A model generated the notes under the pieces. It was not told the origin of the DNA, made no database searches, and saw only the letters and a program-made list of their open reading frames with translations. Of a stretch of DNA of 64,000 bases, positions 50,515-58,782 are shown in pieces. The stretch is from a virus. The position numbers were made by a program, and so were the translations under genes. The DNA lies in IMG/VR virus record IMGVR_UViG_3300023202_000383, positions 124,001 through 188,000 of that record. One strand, written 5' to 3'. Position 1 is the stretch's first letter. Every line of letters begins with the position of its first letter.

Positions 50515-53447
50515 GGCTGGTTAGGATCAGGGACCGGTTCCCACACAGCGAGTTTTACGCCGCGTCTTGGATCAAATGCTACCCATTTACGCCTAAACAA
50601 CACATTAAGCCTTGTGTTGTAATAGAAATTGTTTCTATGTGTTGTCGCATCTGGCTCGTGAGGCAGGTAATCTATGATAGCACCACCAAACATCTCGACA
50701 AATCTATGAGGATTGTCTCCAGGCTCTCTAGGTCTAACGGCTGTAGACGATGAGCTTGAACTGGACTCGCTCGATTCGGAGCTTTCGCTGCTTGCTGAAC
50801 TTGAAGCACTAGATCCGCTTGAATCGCTGGATCCACTGGATGAGCTTGATGGTATCGAGCTTTCGCTGCTTGCCGAACTTGAGCTGCTTGGGAATGTTCC
50901 GCAGGCAGCGAATTCGAATCCAGCAGTTTGGTTGTCGTTATCATCTACAGCCACGACTCTAAAGTCATATGTACTATTAGCGTCTAATCCAGTAACAGTA
51001 AATGTAGTTGCTGGTGGAGGCAATGTTCCGCCTCCAGAGTTCGACCCAGATAAAATCCAAAATGCATCACCAGTCATTCTGTAGTAGATATCATATCTTA
51101 CGACTTCTCCGTCTGGGTCAGTCGACGCATCCCATTCTATGTCTATGGTAGTAGCGGTGGAGTCGACGCATCTAATATTTCCTGGTGCAGTCGGCGGAAT
51201 ATCTCCTGGAGATGTAGAGCTGCTGGAACTACTACCGCTAGATGATGAGCTTTGGCTCGAATCTGAGCTTTGGCTGGAACTGCTGGAATCGGAGCTTGAG
51301 CTTTGGCTAGAACTGCTATCACTGCTCGAGCTACTAGAACCAGAACTGGAGCTAGAACTAATGCTGCTGGAGCTGCTAACACTACTAGAACTTGAGCTCC
51401 CGCTCGATGAGCTCGATGAGCTTTTGCTTGATCCTGAGCTTGAGCTGCTTCCGCTAGAACTGCTTCTACTGGAGCTTGATGGCAATGTAAATCCAGACCC
51501 AGCGAAGGCCAAGCCACCAACAACATCATCAATTACAGTGCCAGTTATTGGGTATGCAGCAGAGAATCCAGGACTAGAAACCCTTAGTACATCCCCACCG
51601 TTAGTGTCCAATATCCATAATCTACCGTTGGCGTCATACGCCATGGCAGTTGGGATAAGTGAACTATCTCCTGGATCGATCGAGTGCAATCCAGTATATG
51701 GGAATGGCACCCTTGTAAATCTTGTGTTCGCACTAGGAACGGGACCTATCGCAACAACTAAGTCCAAGTTGGATGGATCTATTGCACAAGCGCGGATACC
51801 AGCATTATTGGGGTTCGCTATACTGCCAAGAAATGTCCTAACGCCAGTAGCTATGTCTACTTCTGCGATTCTAACTGCTGGCGTTAATCCGCTCGATGGG
51901 ATGACTACAGAACCTGGAGTAAGAACATAGTAAACACCGGTCACATCACTTTTAGTGAAGCACCCGTCGTAATTTACCTGCAAAATGTTACTTGAAGTGT
52001 TGTCTACGGCACTAATATCAGCGAACTTTTGTCCGAGGTTTAGTGTTGTGGAAGCGCCGTGAACAACTATATCATCAGAAATGTCATCTCTGAACGCTGC
52101 ACCGCCGACTGCCGAAGAGAAAATTTCGGGAGTTCTTATCCCATCGACTCTTACTGTCAACCCAGCAGATGGACCTTCTGGCACTACCCTGTAAAGTCTT
52201 CTAGTTCCGACCATATATAAATCAGTCAGAGACTCCGGAGTGCTTGACGATGAAGAAGATGCTGTAACTGGTTGATCCAGGAATGGCGATCCGCTTATTA
52301 TAAAGACGCTACCATCGAATGTCGCTAAAGCTGTACCAAATTGGTCGCCAGCCCCAGCGCCAGACTCTTGGTCGAAATCCGATGTAGTAATTTGTTGCGA
52401 CTGAGAAAATGACCCACCGGACCTTGTAAATGTTACTATCGATCCGGAATTAGATCTATCGTTGTTGTTTGTTGTGGATGATGCACAAACAACCATCCTA
52501 TTGCTGTCCAATAAGGCGATTTTATTGCCGAGACCGTTGAATTGGCCTCCAACTATTCTTTGTGTTTGGGTCGCGGTGCCGTTGCTAGTGTTTAAACTGA
52601 ATACATATACAGCACCATTGGCATCGCCTAGTGGGTCCTCTTCTCCAGGCGCTCCAGTCACGATAGTACTGCCGCTTATGGCTACCGATGACCCAAATAG
52701 GACATCTTGGTCGCTTGGGTTACTGCCGGATGGCCTCAACACATCTGTTTCTATATAACTTGGCCCAGTAAGTTCATAGATGTGGAAAGCGCCATTAAAG
52801 TTTGCAGGCGACAATTCGTCTTGTCTGGCCCCGATTACAACAAAGTTACCATCAGTATCTATGTCGGAGCCGAAGAACCTGAAGTTGTTTGTGCCAGATG
52901 GCTGGTTGGGGCCATTTATGGCTTGGACAAAATTGAATCCCGATCCAGTGTAATCATATATAAAGACTCTACCGTGACCACTATTTGCGGCGATAGACGA
53001 TACAAATATTCTGTTTCCGTTTGCATGGATTATGTCTAAAACGTTGTCCGATATAGATATTGTAAGCTGTTCATTTAATGTATATGTACCGCCGCTTCTC
53101 TCGTACGCATAAACTTTCTTGAGAAAGCCACTTACGATAAACAATGTGGTGCCATTAAATGCGATTGCCTTTCCAAAGCTACCGAATGATTCCTCTGGCG
53201 ATTCGATAGTTTGAGCAAAGACTAATTCATCATTTATTATATCATATATATGTACCGCTCTGCCGACGCTCGATCCTGTAGCGGAGTTTAATTTAGCACC
53301 TATGGCGACTATGCTTCCATTTGAAGCAATGTCATCGCCAAAATTTTCTTGCCCAAAGACAACCGGCGGATTGACCTTATCGACTTCTACCAGTGATGAT
53401 AGGTCGTTACCTTTGAATAAATATGCTGCACCAACATCGAATGCCAT
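50511..53447 (-). CDS. large FG-GAP/Fn3 protein with Ser-rich linkers, 978 aa
   Basis: Residues 1-400 are FG-GAP-like repeats (FGDDIASNGSIVAIGAK, FGSSVAISGSTIVTGAPG) forming a probable beta-propeller. A second propeller-like part follows to about 650, a long Ser-only linker, one Fn3 domain (TAPGNIRCVDSTATTIDIEW, YDFRVVAVDDN) near 770-860, a second Ser linker and a basic C-terminal cap. The architecture suggests a virion fibre or adhesion protein. No signal peptide. Confidence 0.75.
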   Translation of the reverse strand: MAFDVGAAYLFKGNDLSSLVEVDKVNPPVVFGQENFGDDIASNGSIVAIGAKLNSATGSSVGRAVHIYDIINDELVFAQTIESPEESFGSFGKAIAFNGTTLFIVSGFLKKVYAYERSGGTYTLNEQLTISISDNVLDIIHANGNRIFVSSIAANSGHGRVFIYDYTGSGFNFVQAINGPNQPSGTNNFRFFGSDIDTDGNFVVIGARQDELSPANFNGAFHIYELTGPSYIETDVLRPSGSNPSDQDVLFGSSVAISGSTIVTGAPGEEDPLGDANGAVYVFSLNTSNGTATQTQRIVGGQFNGLGNKIALLDSNRMVVCASSTTNNNDRSNSGSIVTFTRSGGSFSQSQQITTSDFDQESGAGAGDQFGTALATFDGSVFIISGSPFLDQPVTASSSSSSTPESLTDLYMVGTRRLYRVVPEGPSAGLTVRVDGIRTPEIFSSAVGGAAFRDDISDDIVVHGASTTLNLGQKFADISAVDNTSSNILQVNYDGCFTKSDVTGVYYVLTPGSVVIPSSGLTPAVRIAEVDIATGVRTFLGSIANPNNAGIRACAIDPSNLDLVVAIGPVPSANTRFTRVPFPYTGLHSIDPGDSSLIPTAMAYDANGRLWILDTNGGDVLRVSSPGFSAAYPITGTVIDDVVGGLAFAGSGFTLPSSSSRSSSSGSSSSSGSSKSSSSSSSGSSSSSSVSSSSSISSSSSSGSSSSSSDSSSSQSSSSDSSSSSQSSDSSQSSSSSGSSSSSSTSPGDIPPTAPGNIRCVDSTATTIDIEWDASTDPDGEVVRYDIYYRMTGDAFWILSGSNSGGGTLPPPATTFTVTGLDANSTYDFRVVAVDDNDNQTAGFEFAACGTFPSSSSSASSESSIPSSSSSGSSDSSGSSASSSASSESSESSESSSSSSSTAVRPREPGDNPHRFVEMFGGAIIDYLPHEPDATTHRNNFYYNTRLNVLFRRKWVAFDPRRGVKLAVWEPVPDPNQP

Positions 53448-53451
53448 CTGA

Positions 53452-54738
53452 TTATCCTAACAGGAAACCGAATTCCGTCTTGATTTCTTCTTCGATAGTT
53501 CTCAATTCAGGCCAATCAGATTCTGATATTACTTGCTCGCCATCGAATATGACTCGTACTGTTTCTTTCGATCTCCAATCGGCTTCTCCAAGCACCTCTG
53601 CGACATTGTCGCTAATGTCAATAATTGATTCTCTAGTCCTAATATTATATATCAAGATCAATTTATTGCCGTTAGAGAAATCAAAATAGCTACCTTTGTT
53701 CTCTAATTTATGATCGAAGAATTCATCTATTTGGTGGCATTTTATATATTCAGATGGATTACGCCATTGGACATCTTTTGTATTATCCAATTGCTCCACT
53801 ATCCTCTCTAATTTGTTTTCAAATGATTCTTCTACGTCTTCCGGCCCTTCCTTGTCCGTCTCTTCTCTACCTCTTAGCTTATCTACTAATCCTTTTATTC
53901 CGCCGCCTATTTTCTTGCCGGCTTGCTTGAGCTTGTCAACGATTTGTGATGCTATTTTCTTAACTTTTAGTTTGTCTGCTGCTGATTTAACGTCGCGTTT
54001 TATTCTGCTGACAATGTCATCTTTTTCTGGTTCTTCTGGTTCTTCTGGTTCTGGCTTTTCTTCCTTAGCTTCTGGTTCTGGTTTTTCTTCCGGTTCAGAT
54101 TCCGCTTCGGGTTCCTCTGGTTCGGGAACCGGCATCTTTGGCTCTTTTTCAGCTTCTGGCTCCGGTATCCTCGGGGCCTTTTCAGGTTCGTCAGGCATCT
54201 CCGGGGGCTCTTCTTGTGGCTTCGTTGGTGGTTCTGGCTCATCAGGCTCAGGTTCTGGTCGTTCCGGAAGTTCGTCTGGGTCTGGAGGAGTCACAGCTTT
54301 CGGCTCTGGCAACTTTCTTTCAGTATCTCTAGGATTGCTAATATAGGCTTGATTCCAGTGCCTATAGGTCCTTTTCATAAATTCTATGCCAAGCAGGTCT
54401 TTGGCTTTGCTATATCGCTCGCGGGGGCTAAGTTTGCTGCTCATTATTTCTGGCAGCGCTTCCTTAAATTGCTCTTTCGCTTGTTGCGGCAAAGACCTGA
54501 TCTTCTTTAGGTTCATTCCATAAAGAAGCTCGTTGTTGGTTCTAGGGTGCCTATATGCCCCGAATGGTATCACTAGTGGATTAGGGTCTGTTGTGTTTGG
54601 GCCAGCGTAATCCATCTGTAGAACCCTAAGCACACCCTCAATCAATAAGTCGATGTCATTGTGGTGGTCATATTCAGACAGCAACTTATCTAGTTGCGAT
54701 TCTGTGGCTGAATGTGTGATAAATTCGTGTAAATCCAT
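53452..54738 (-). CDS. virion-like protein with Pro/Glu-rich middle, 428 aa
   Basis: N-terminal globular part (FITHSATESQLDKLLSEYD), then about 110 residues of P/E/K repeats (EPEPDEPEPPTKPQEEPP) acting as a long stiff spacer, a basic helical part (KLKVKKIASQIVDKLKQAGK) and a C-terminal beta domain. No known family. Lies 4 bp from the Ser-rich protein gene and 1 bp from the next, so probably one minus-strand operon. Confidence 0.65.
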   Translation of the reverse strand: MDLHEFITHSATESQLDKLLSEYDHHNDIDLLIEGVLRVLQMDYAGPNTTDPNPLVIPFGAYRHPRTNNELLYGMNLKKIRSLPQQAKEQFKEALPEIMSSKLSPRERYSKAKDLLGIEFMKRTYRHWNQAYISNPRDTERKLPEPKAVTPPDPDELPERPEPEPDEPEPPTKPQEEPPEMPDEPEKAPRIPEPEAEKEPKMPVPEPEEPEAESEPEEKPEPEAKEEKPEPEEPEEPEKDDIVSRIKRDVKSAADKLKVKKIASQIVDKLKQAGKKIGGGIKGLVDKLRGREETDKEGPEDVEESFENKLERIVEQLDNTKDVQWRNPSEYIKCHQIDEFFDHKLENKGSYFDFSNGNKLILIYNIRTRESIIDISDNVAEVLGEADWRSKETVRVIFDGEQVISESDWPELRTIEEEIKTEFGFLLG

Positions 54739-55110
54739 TTACTTGTAATCATCCAAATCTAATTCCTGGGAGACATGATCTCCGTGGTCTTTTACTTTAT
54801 CGTCATCGTTTTCTAGGTCTCTTTCTGATATTTGATTATCGTAATCACTGACCGTCGTGTCCACGACCTTACCTGGCCCTACTGCATTAGGGATTCTATA
54901 GGTCCATTTCTTTTTAATGGATTCTAATTCAGATTCTATATCTGGTTTCTTAACTACTTCTGGTTCCGGTTTTTCTTGGTCTGGGGGAGATACAGATCTA
55001 CCACTACCGCGTCGCTGTTTCATCTTTATCAGCTTTTGCGGTAGTGGTAGATCTTTAAATGGGATTCGAACGAGTCCCTTGTGAAACTTCTTATCTACAG
55101 TGGCAGGCAA
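54739..55110 (-). CDS. hypothetical basic/acidic protein, about 123 aa
   Basis: The frame is open to 55233, overlapping the LysM gene, but TTG 55110, just after that gene's stop, is a tidier start (ATG 55023 is another). Basic first half (QKLIKMKQRRGSGRSVSP), acidic end (ERDLENDDDKVKDHGDHV). Probably a disordered virion or scaffold-like protein; not recognised. Confidence 0.5.
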   Translation of the reverse strand: MPATVDKKFHKGLVRIPFKDLPLPQKLIKMKQRRGSGRSVSPPDQEKPEPEVVKKPDIESELESIKKKWTYRIPNAVGPGKVVDTTVSDYDNQISERDLENDDDKVKDHGDHVSQELDLDDYK

Positions 55111-55123
55111 ATCCTGTTGAGGA

Positions 55124-57094
55124 CTATTTCTTACTCGCCGGGAGTTCCTGCTTCTGTTTTTCAATGAATACACTCGCTTGCTTGACGGAATCGAAATAAC
55201 CTTCTGGATGGTCTTCCGCCCTACGCCACTCAAACTTCTCGCCGCTAGAGGTCTGGCCCGCCTTGGTTATTTCTTTTTGCCATTGCTGGACTTCATATTT
55301 GCCTTGTATCGTCTTTCCGTCATCGTCTTTTGCTGGCATTATCTTAAACGCGCGTCCGGTGTTACCACGCACATCCTTGTACTTCTTGCTGAGCTCTGGA
55401 TCTTTTTCAGATACATGTCTAAACTTCTTAATTGCGGACTTGATATCTTTGTTGACTTTAATTCCAGTCTTCCCCATGATCTTGCCAATCGCAGTAGGGC
55501 CATGCTTGACTCGCGGCCGCTTAATATATTCTTTGTACTGCTCGATCTGCGCATTTATTTGATCGGCGGCTGGATGATCAGCTGGTGCCTTAAGGCCGAA
55601 ATAAAGTCTAAGAGCCGTTTCCTGGCCTGGAGTTAGGTATGATTGGCCCATAAAATCTTGGCTAGATGCTTTATCGAAAAAGCCCTTGATGAGTGATGCT
55701 CTAAGGGCTTTTTCATCTCTAGTAGCCATTTGTGTTTCTGGTTTCGGAGGTTTTGGCTTTTCAGGCGATCTCTCATCTTTTACGGCAATCGTGCCTTTAC
55801 CGGCCCTTCCACCCTTGCCAAGCTGTTTTGCGACACCGCCACACATATCACAGCCAACTAGGAATTTGCGGCCCCCATATTCCATTTCTACGACGCCGCC
55901 GCCGCTTAGTTTCAATTCCACTCCCGGATTGATGGCTTTATCGTCCGCGCGTCGCAGATCTGCAATTCCAGCGTCTTTGAGTGATTTGCGGTTTTGTCTA
56001 GCGATCATTTTCCAGAGACTTTCATCACCAAATACGTCTCTGGCTATGCTTTTGAGAGTATCACCCTCTTTTGTTTCGTATGTTTCTTTAGATCCGCACT
56101 GTGGGCATATCTTCTTGGCCATAAATGCATCAACATGGCCCTGTATGTCATGCATCGACCCTTCGTCGTCGCCAACGGGAGCATCCATTGATTGGATTAC
56201 ATCGCCGACTTTTTGGCCTTTCGTTCTGGCTGTTCTAGTATCGACCTGAGAACGACCTTGCTTGTATGCACGGCGGTCGGCTCGTCTGCTCATTGCATTG
56301 AAGACGTGACCAGAGAATGGCTGAATACCCTTGTCGGTCTTCAGTGCCTGCATGATAGCAAACGTGGCTTCTTGGAATGCATCTCCAAGATCCATGCTGC
56401 GTTGGCGGCGTACGATTTTAGAAATCGGGCCTTTAACGCCGGAAGCTTCCCCACCCTTGAACTTCAGTCCGCCAAGGGCTTCAACGATTTCCGCTATAGT
56501 CCATGGTTGTCTACCGATTCTGTCGAGAGCCAGGGGAAGCTTGACATTCTTCAGATGTCTATAGTCCGGGAAGTCGGGATCATTGCGATACCCCTCTGGG
56601 TTGCTGTCCGACACTTCTCCTACATGCGTCTTTTCTTTTCCAGTTGCAGTTCTGTACTTCTCGTTGTCGGCTCTGAATTTCTGGATAGCAGCGAGGATTT
56701 CTTCGTCGAAGATATTGCCTTGCTCGTCTGCATTGCCAGCGAGGTCATATTCCTTGCCATCTACAGTTATCTGGTCTGGAAGACCACTGATACTCTTTTT
56801 GGATTTGTCTTCATCTCCTTCATCGGCCTTTGTGATTATTTTTATAGCATAGTCATCGTCATCCAGGCTGCTGCCGAGACCGCCTTCTTCCTTAGACATC
56901 TCAATGTATTCTGCGGCACCCTCGCGGTCCGTGAATTTACTGGAAACGGGCTCCCCTGATTTGTCTACAACAACATACTCATAGTTATCCTCGTCGAAAA
57001 ACACATCCTCAAGCAGGATCGGTGCTTCGACAAGATACAATACACCATGACTACGTATGAACATAACGAACCTCCTATTAGTAGATTTGCCCAA
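55124..57094 (-). CDS. LysM-containing protein with sigma-2-like segment and zinc knuckles, 656 aa
   Basis: A helical segment at about residues 230-275 (DLGDAFQEATFAIMQALKTD, FSGHVFNAMSRRADRRAY) resembles sigma-70 region 2. Then a CPQCG knuckle, a LysM-like unit (EGDTLKSIARDVFGDESLWK, IARQNRKS) and a CDMCGG knuckle. The C-terminal third is basic. No family covers the whole. It could be a DNA-directed factor carried in the virion or a structural protein; GC content is raised compared with neighbours. Confidence 0.6.
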   Translation of the reverse strand: MGKSTNRRFVMFIRSHGVLYLVEAPILLEDVFFDEDNYEYVVVDKSGEPVSSKFTDREGAAEYIEMSKEEGGLGSSLDDDDYAIKIITKADEGDEDKSKKSISGLPDQITVDGKEYDLAGNADEQGNIFDEEILAAIQKFRADNEKYRTATGKEKTHVGEVSDSNPEGYRNDPDFPDYRHLKNVKLPLALDRIGRQPWTIAEIVEALGGLKFKGGEASGVKGPISKIVRRQRSMDLGDAFQEATFAIMQALKTDKGIQPFSGHVFNAMSRRADRRAYKQGRSQVDTRTARTKGQKVGDVIQSMDAPVGDDEGSMHDIQGHVDAFMAKKICPQCGSKETYETKEGDTLKSIARDVFGDESLWKMIARQNRKSLKDAGIADLRRADDKAINPGVELKLSGGGVVEMEYGGRKFLVGCDMCGGVAKQLGKGGRAGKGTIAVKDERSPEKPKPPKPETQMATRDEKALRASLIKGFFDKASSQDFMGQSYLTPGQETALRLYFGLKAPADHPAADQINAQIEQYKEYIKRPRVKHGPTAIGKIMGKTGIKVNKDIKSAIKKFRHVSEKDPELSKKYKDVRGNTGRAFKIMPAKDDDGKTIQGKYEVQQWQKEITKAGQTSSGEKFEWRRAEDHPEGYFDSVKQASVFIEKQKQELPASKK

Positions 57095-57103
57095 CTGGTT
57101 CTT

Positions 57104-58084
57104 TTATCGCCCTCTGATATATTCTTCGAACAATTCGCAGGCGTTATCCTTGAATTGTTCGAGATCATTCTTGGTAGCAAGCCCGTTGCTCAATGCAAGA
57201 TCGAACTCGTCGTCGAGCCTGCAGCCGAATTGTATGGGATCGTCTGTGTTTAGAGTGATCCTACAACCGGCTTCAATCATTCTTTTTATAGGATGGTCCC
57301 CTATCGATTTTACGACCCCAGTGTAGAGATTGCTGTGGAGGGCCAAATCAAAGGTGATCCCCTGGTTGTTGCACATGTCAAGAATCTCTTTAGAGGCTTG
57401 GATTCCGTGTGCTATTCGATCGACGCCACTACATTTTACCACATCTTCAACGTGCTTGCAAGTATCTGGCAGCTCACCCACATGTGCACGAACGTGCTTA
57501 CCGGCTTTGCGCCAGTTTTCGATGAGTGGTTTGTAAAAGTCGATATCAAAGGCTGCCTCATCCCCAACGAGGTCCATTCCAACAAAATGACGCGCTATCT
57601 CATCATCAAAAATTATATCGGCAAATCGCTTTTGATCATCTCTAGAGGACTCGTACTTTAAAGACAATAACAGGCCGACATTTACGTTATGTCTTTTAGA
57701 CGACTCTTCGAGGTTGCGTGTTATTATCTCAGCTGCTTTATGGACCGACCAGTTGTGGTGCTTAGTAAACTTGTTTAGTGACAAGCTTATTTCAGAGAAA
57801 TCAATATTATCCTCTCTGAGATCTTTACAGACCTGGTCGACCATTATTCTTATGGCCCACTCATCCCACGTAATCTCATCCAGAATTTGGAATTTAGTTA
57901 AGAATGTCTTGAAATCATTTTTGTCGCCACGAGAGAATCTCATGGCTTTGTTTACTTCTCGAAATGATTTAGCTATATGGTATGATTTAGATTTATTTAT
58001 TATTGACCATACAGTTTCAGGGGATATAGACCCACCTAGCTAAAGGTGGCGATGAATGTCGCACCTTGGACGTTCAATCGCCAC
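57104..58084 (-). CDS. adenosine deaminase family protein interrupted by an in-frame UAG
   Basis: From residue 48 on: VGLLLSLKYESSRDDQKRFA, AHVGELPDTCKHVEDVV, RIAHGIQASKEILD and CRITLNTDDPIQFGC are the zinc- and substrate-binding motifs of adenosine deaminases. The frame extends upstream to GTG 58084 (AGGAGG 3 nt before), giving CDIHRHL, the N-terminal HxH zinc motif, then TAG at 58040-58042, then LGGSISPETVWSIIN. Without TAG and the following CTA the sequence would read HRHLGGSI as in the family. Either a recoded gene or a damaged one expressed only from ATG 57943, lacking the HxH motif. Confidence 0.75.
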
Positions 58085-58091
58085 AGTCCTC

Positions 58092-58415
58092 CTATCCTGA
58101 TATTAGATCCCTAATAGAGATATTTAAAGAGTTGAGCATTCTGTCCGTGATTCTATCCATCAAGTCATTTTTTCTATCATACGAATGAGTCAATAGAACT
58201 ATTTCTTTTACTGTTATATCATCGAGACTTTTAGACAAGTTATATTTCTTGTCGATAAGACCCGACTTTCTAAGAACCGCAACCACTTTCGCTATATACG
58301 ATTCTGATCCATCTATATTTTCTGATATGCCAGCAATGCTTTGAGCGCCGTCATCGACAGCTACTAATATATCGATAGCATACTCAATCCACTTTTCGTC
58401 TCTAAGCATTGTCAA
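58092..58415 (-). CDS. winged-helix protein similar to Rrf2 regulators, 107 aa
   Basis: WIEYAIDILVAVDDGAQSIA, ISENIDGSESYIAKVVAVLR, KSGLIDKKYNLSKSLDDITV follows the Rrf2-type winged-helix layout (HTH then wing). The Cys cluster of Fe-S Rrf2 proteins is absent. Probably a small phage regulator. Coupled by 4 bp to the gene upstream. Confidence 0.65.
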   Translation of the reverse strand: MTMLRDEKWIEYAIDILVAVDDGAQSIAGISENIDGSESYIAKVVAVLRKSGLIDKKYNLSKSLDDITVKEIVLLTHSYDRKNDLMDRITDRMLNSLNISIRDLISG

Positions 58416-58708
58416 TCCTTTTCGGATATCGTGTCAGTTTCTAGAGGCGTCGGTGGTGCTTGAAACACTTCTGGATTATAAGCCTCTAAAGACTTCTTAA
58501 AAACTTCATATGTTTGCCGATCTTCATTATGCGATGGTATTAGCATACAGGTATCACCATTATCGGCCCATATTGTGTAGCTGCCAACTGGTATCTTTAT
58601 AGCGTCAGATACCACAGCATTGATGTTAAGTGTCATTCCTTCCTCTATGACGAGCTCATTTTTGTCTAAGCTCTCTAGAGCCGCATGCAATTTATTGTCG
58701 AATTTCAT
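58412..58708 (-). CDS. hypothetical protein, 98 aa
   Basis: MKFDNKLHAALESLDKNELV then a beta-rich body (IPVGSYTIWADNGDTCMLIP) and a Pro-rich tail. The start resembles MKFDDILNLALETIE at 38057, a short common phage tag-like N-terminus. Divergent from the tail-fibre operon. Confidence 0.6.
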   Translation of the reverse strand: MKFDNKLHAALESLDKNELVIEEGMTLNINAVVSDAIKIPVGSYTIWADNGDTCMLIPSHNEDRQTYEVFKKSLEAYNPEVFQAPPTPLETDTISEKD

Positions 58709-58782
58709 ATTTCACCTATAGTATTTTTATTTCCATACGCAAGATAAGGCAAATCTATTAAAGAGATCTGGAGACTATATAT

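Noticed and set aside
51139-51930. Long plus-strand Leu/Glu-rich frame opposite the Ser-rich protein
   Set aside because: It is the antisense shadow of Ser-codon repeats; composition is extreme and no start or ribosome site supports it.
55040-55090. tRNA T-loop-like GTTCGAATCCC on the minus strand
   Set aside because: No stem, D-arm or acceptor can be formed and it lies in a coding frame; chance match.
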